The position numbers were made by a program, and so were the translations under genes. The notes under the pieces were generated by a model. The model had not been told where the DNA came from. It did not search any database and saw nothing but the letters and a program-made list of their open reading frames with translations. From contig OW799234.1 in the NCBI GenBank assembly GCA_941918925.1, positions 13,840,501-13,904,500 on the forward strand: DNA of 64,000 nt, in the 5' to 3' direction. Positions 54,001-60,000 of this stretch are shown here, piece after piece (positions within the stretch are counted from its first letter, which is position 1; each line of letters begins with the position of its first letter). This DNA comes from Phyto melanocephala (Eukaryota > Arthropoda > Insecta > Diptera > Rhinophoridae).

Positions 54001-57000
54001 AGGTAACACACGACATGTTTGTATTAGCAGTGGATAATTTGACAAGTCAGATGTAAAAAACATGCCGTGTATTAGCTCCTTTATATAAAATAACATGTGT
54101 TGAGACATCCGACAAAATTTTAATTATAGTGCGCTCTATTTTCTTCTGTAAAAACATGTGACATCAGTCGTTGGCAGAAATCTCTGCTGCTGCAAAGTAG
54201 TCAGTGTAAAAGTACAATTTTGACAGACATGTAGATTTACATATGCCTCACAAATTTTGAAGTCAGATGTAAAAAACATGCCTTGTATTAAAGCCTTAAG
54301 AGCGAAACTGGTTTCGAATCCAGGCTGAGAGAAAAAATTTTTTATTTTCTTTAATTATGGTTACATACATACATATGTACATATACTATTAACTTATTTT
54401 ATAATTTAACGATGAGACGTTTCTAAGCGGATAAAATCCTTATTAAGGATAATTAAACTCGTATACGCATTTTATATTAATGAAAAGGAAATTATGTAAT
54501 AAACTAACCCCAATAATATTAGTATCAAATAAAAGGGCTTGGCCACTAGAACACAGTAAACACTGAAAAAGTTGAAATCCAAGATGGCGTCCTAAACAAA
54601 ATGGCGAATAATTTTTTTTTCTCAACCCCATCAATATGGGTATCAAATGAAAGGGCTTGACTAGTAGAATTTAGGTAAATATGTAAAAATTCAAAATAAA
54701 ATACGGCATCGAAAATAATAAAGCAAAATTTAGGCTAAGTTACGCTGTAGTCACTAAACCTATGTACAAAATGGTGAAGCGTATTTTTAAAATTCGACAC
54801 AGCCGTATATAGCATTCTTACTTGTTCTATAATCAGTGACGGGAATTTAGCTATTTTCCAGTCAAATCAAGCGTTTTCAAAACCAGTTTAGTGGGAAAAA
54901 ATACGTTTTAGCTATTAGCGGGAATTCTAGGGATTTTTGCTGACCCACCCTTTGTGCAACTAAAGCTCTACTCTTTGTTAGTGAAAAAAAGTTCATACAT
55001 ATAAAATCAGAATAAAAAATGTGATATAATACTGAAGATTCTAAGCACATCTATGTACAAGATGCAGTGAACCCAAAAAGTTTAAGTACAAATTTCTCGC
55101 AATCAAACCAATTCTGTCTCATCATGATCACAATTTAATGTTACTATACAACAAAAATATTAAAGTACAATGAATTATTTGTTTTAAAAATACAGAATTC
55201 TTTAGGTTTGTTATAAAAATGTTAGTTGTATCTAAACTTTTTTGGTTCACTAAAAAGGGGCTTAAAGAATTCTCTAGATCGGATAAACTAAAAAAATGAT
55301 GCAGTATCAATGAGGCGATGATGAATAAAACTTTTATTTCTTTTTAAAATATTGTATGTTTCGAATCATCTTTGGAAAATTAAGAATTATGATGTGAAGC
55401 CTGAGAAAATTTTCAAAAATTTCAAAAAAGATATAGAACCCAGGCAATCGTGTTGTACACACTCTATCATCCTCTTTGTTTTCTTGTCGTCAGATTTCGC
55501 CTTTCAATTTCATTTTCTCAAGTGTAAAAGCGGATTTTTCTACAACTAAAAGGTCCGCCAAATAAATTTTTTTTTCTTGAAAATGCTATTAAAAGTGTAG
55601 CTTCTGCTGTGTGGCACGTAGCGCCATCATGTTGAAACCAAATATTGCCAATATCCTCCTATTCAATTTTTGTAAACAAAAATTCGTTCAACATAGCCCG
55701 ATAACGATCGCCATTGACTGTAACGGCCACTCCTTGCTCATTTATGAAGAAAAATGGCCCAATTATGCCTCTGGACCGCTCGTTTTGGGTGTATCGGCTT
55801 TTCAATGTATGCGTACGGGTTTTCTGTGCCCCGAATGCGATAATTTTGCTTGTTTACATACCCGCCAAGATCAAAATGAGCTTTATCTGGCAAAATCGGC
55901 CAAAGTAATGTCGCAATATTTTCTAGCGTTGTTCAAGCGTATACACTTCCATATTCTTTCAGCGGAATGATAAAACTAGAGTTGTGTCGGTCATGAAAGA
56001 AATATTTCAATTGAACGATTCAGTAAGGTGAAAGATATGAAATAGTTCGTACTCTTTCTTTCAAATCTTTCATCTTTCATTGTTCTTTCATGTTTCACAC
56101 ATTTTAGTCAGTCAAAAATGTATGTAGATTACAATGTTGCCATAACAATCTGCTGAATTGTTGCCAAACCAAATCTTTTAATTTGTTTGCATCTCAATGT
56201 ATACATAGTATGTTTATGTGTATGTGTATACATAGTATGTATTTGTACCAAAACTATGAAAGAAAGATCTCTTTTTTTAATGAAACTATGAATTATTCAA
56301 AAAATAAATTAAATTTTTTTAATATATGTTTATGTTTCCCCAAAATATAATTTTAAATATAAATTCTTTTCATAATAAATTATACGATTTTTAGCGCACA
56401 CAATATTTAAAGATCATTTTGTTATAGCGATAGTATTTATTTTCCTAATAATGCTAAGTGAAGGAGTAGCGAAATATAAAAAAATTAATTTAATTGTATT
56501 TAAAAATTGTATAAAAAAATTGAATTATAATTTCATTCAAAAAAGGATCATTGTTTTTTAATTTGATTCAAATAAGATTAAGATAATGCTTATTAATTTT
56601 CCCGATATTATATATGTATACGCCTGTTAATTTTTTTTTAATTTTTTTTGCCTTTTTCTTTTAACTAGACATCAAAATCTATTTTTGAATTTATATGCCA
56701 AATTCTAACCGGAATACAGATTTTGATTTTGTGTTTTTAAATATATATGTGTCTATTTATTACTAATAAAAACTTTTGAATTGAACTTATTTTTATTTAA
56801 TTATTAGTACTTAATATTCGCTTTGTACCAGCAATTTCAGTTTTTGCATTTATTTTCTTATAAACAAAAACCAACTGTTATGTATTCTTTGCCTTGTTTC
56901 AATCATTCATTTTACATCTTTCATAAAAGAAAGATGAAAGAAAAGAATGAAATACTTCAGCAAGTCTTTCTGACCGATCATGAACGATTCACTGAAAAGA

Positions 57001-60000
57001 AAGATTATGCCCAACACTAGATAAAACTAATTATCTGTCAAATCTGATATGAGCTAAGTGTTACCATTCACGAAACAAGCACTAGTTGAAAAAAAAACGT
57101 TAGATGGCGGACCCTTTATTTTAAAGGTTTATCTCCAAAATTTTAAACAAAATTTGAAATTTATGAGGAAAGCTTGCGATTTACCGCTAAAATATAAACT
57201 TATTAAAAAATCTAGCTATTTTCTAGTTATCAACGTCGCATTAAACGGGATTTGTGGAAAAAAGTTTCAATCACTGTTTATAATTCATTGAAAAATCTCC
57301 TTCATATGGCCGCTATATTTAAGAAAAAATAAATAAATAAATAATTACACTCACAGCAAATATTTATGGCCAACTGCCAAACGATTAAATAATAGTTTTG
57401 CTTTTTTCTTCTTCTTCTTTTTCTTCTTAAATAATAACACAATGCATATAAAAATAAGAAAATTTCAAAAAAAAAAAAAAAAAACATTTATTATGAAAAT
57501 GTAGGTGTTTCTCTTCCTCGCCTTCTTTTAGCGCTCTCTCCTCTCTCTCTCTATACATCTGTTGTTTTAAATTTTCTTTTTTTTTATTCTAAATTTAAAA
57601 TGCTTTTGTTTTTCGTGTTCTAAATAATTTTCTTTTCATACTGATTATACAACATTCACTTAATTTACAGTTGTTGTTGTTGTTGTTGTTGTTGTTAGAG
57701 AAAATGCAATTCTTATTATCATGCAATAATTTGTTGCACGTTAGCATTAAAAGCGAAAACCGAAAACATGAACCAACAACAATTTTAATATGTATATTGA
57801 TTTTTGATTATGTCATTTGCATTGCAAAAAACAAATAAAAAGGTCATTACGTATTTTAAATTTTTCTAAAAAAAAAAAATTATAAAGCCAATTTCAAAAA
57901 AAATGCAAATTCCCTTAAATATATGACTTTCGATTAAGCAGAAAAGCTTTAATAACAGCTAAATATACTTTAAATCTCAACAGCATATACAACACGTGCC
58001 GAATCTGATAATACCCTTCATTCATTATAGCTGAGAATAGATTTAAGTTACATCTAATGCATAAACCCATTTTGCTTGTTTCGTCAGCTGATTATTTTTT
58101 TCTTCACTTATTTTAAATTTCAGCTGTCAAAACCCATACATAAAAAACAATGCTCTCTCTTCTCTCATTTATTTCAAATGGCAAACTTCATATATAAAAA
58201 TATAAACGATAAAAATTCTCTCCGAACTGCAATTACCTGATGAATTAATATGCCTTGAGTCAAGCCCTCTTATTTAATACCCATATTTATGAGATTAAAA
58301 AAAACAAATTTCCGCCATTTTGTTTCAGGCGCCATATTGTATTTGTTCAATTTTACACTTTTGCATAGTTCAGCGATTTCTACAAGTCAAGCCCTTTCGT
58401 TTGATGCCAATATTGTGAAAATTGAAAGAGATAGATACGTTATTACTACATTTGATCCGGCATTTTGCTTAGGATGCCATCTTGGATTTTAACTTTTTCA
58501 TTATTTATTGTATTCTTCCGTTGATTATGAATTTTAATAAAGCTAGTTGTATTCTACCAGTAAAGCCCTCTCATTTGATACCCAAATTAATGAGATTAAG
58601 AAAAAAATGTCTACCATTTTGTTGCGGACACCATTTTGTATTTTTGGAGTTTACACTTTTGCATAGTTTAAAATATTCTACCAGTTAAGCCCTCTCATTT
58701 GAAACCCATATTTATGAGATTTTGTTTCCGCCATTTTGTTTCAGACGCAATTTTGTATTTTTGGATTTCACCCTTTTGCAAGGCTTAGCATATTCTACTA
58801 GTTAGGCCCTCTCAACTGAAGGGAACAAAGCCCTAATTACTATAGTTAACCCATATATCGGGTGAATCATTGTGAGTTTTGATTTCCAATAGGCTTGTTT
58901 TAACAGATCATGTATGAATCATAATGCTTTGTAATTTTTGTTCAGTATCGTTTGGCAAATCATCATGAAAAGCATCGCACCACAACTGTATTTCCAAACT
59001 GTAAAGCTGTTCTACGAAAAACAGCGTTCTGTGAGGTATTTTTTTTGTGCGATTCGAGAAACTTATTGTGCGCATAATCGACCTACTGAAACCACTATTG
59101 CCAATACCAATGGTAACGTTAATAAGCAAAATTGCCGTATTTGAGTTGATAAGCAACCCGAAGAGTACCAAGAGCTACCATTATGGCCATTACAAACAAC
59201 GGCGTAGTGTGGTTTATAGGCTGGTGTAGTCATTGGTTCACATTTCTTTAAAATGAGGCAAATCAGTATGTTACCGTCAATGGCAACCGTTATCGTATCA
59301 TGTTAACGGACTATGTGCTTCCTGGTATTCAAACGCATGGTCTCGCTGAGCTCTGGTTTTAACAAGACAGCGATGCAATACAGAGCGTGAAACCATTGAA
59401 TTGTTGAGAAATAATTTTGGTAATCATTTAATTTTACGTTTTTCTACGTTAAATTGGCCACCTAGATCGCGTGATATCACACCTTTAGACTATTTCCCCT
59501 GGGGATATGTAAAGTCTGAGGTCTTCGGGAATAAGCCAGCCATGATTGACGCTTTGGAAGGCTACATTACTCGTGTTATTAGCAAGATACCTGAAGCTAT
59601 GGTGAAATGAGTCGCTCAAAATTGCAGCTTCCAAATGAAACACCTCAGACATAGTCGTGTGCGCCATTTTGTAGTGGTGGTCGTCATGGATTTAATTTTT
59701 TTTTTGTTTTATATTTTGTCCATATCGCTCCTCTCTGTTGTCTAGAAGCTAAACAAATCTTTTATCGTTTGTAAATATTTGGAAAAACACTGAAACAGTT
59801 GCGTTTTGGTGCTTTTATCTCAGTTTTAAACCGATTTGTTAGTTTTCGAGGCTACAGCTTGCAATTCGGTGTCACTAGCGTGTTTAAAAACTATTTTGGA
59901 GCTTGAGAAACTTGATATGTTTAACAAAATAAATATTTTTCCAAATTATTTTTGCCTATAACTTTGCAGATTAGTGACCGATTTCTTCCAAAAATTTTTA

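Noticed and set aside
55611..55970. 119-codon + strand frame
   Set aside because: It is the antisense of a well-preserved mariner transposase segment on the minus strand.
58481..58688. Small + strand frames at 58289-58492 and 58482-58688
   Set aside because: Both read across minus-strand DINE-like repeat units (CGCCATTTTG) and also resemble frames at 46891-47172 and 54443-54646 for that reason.
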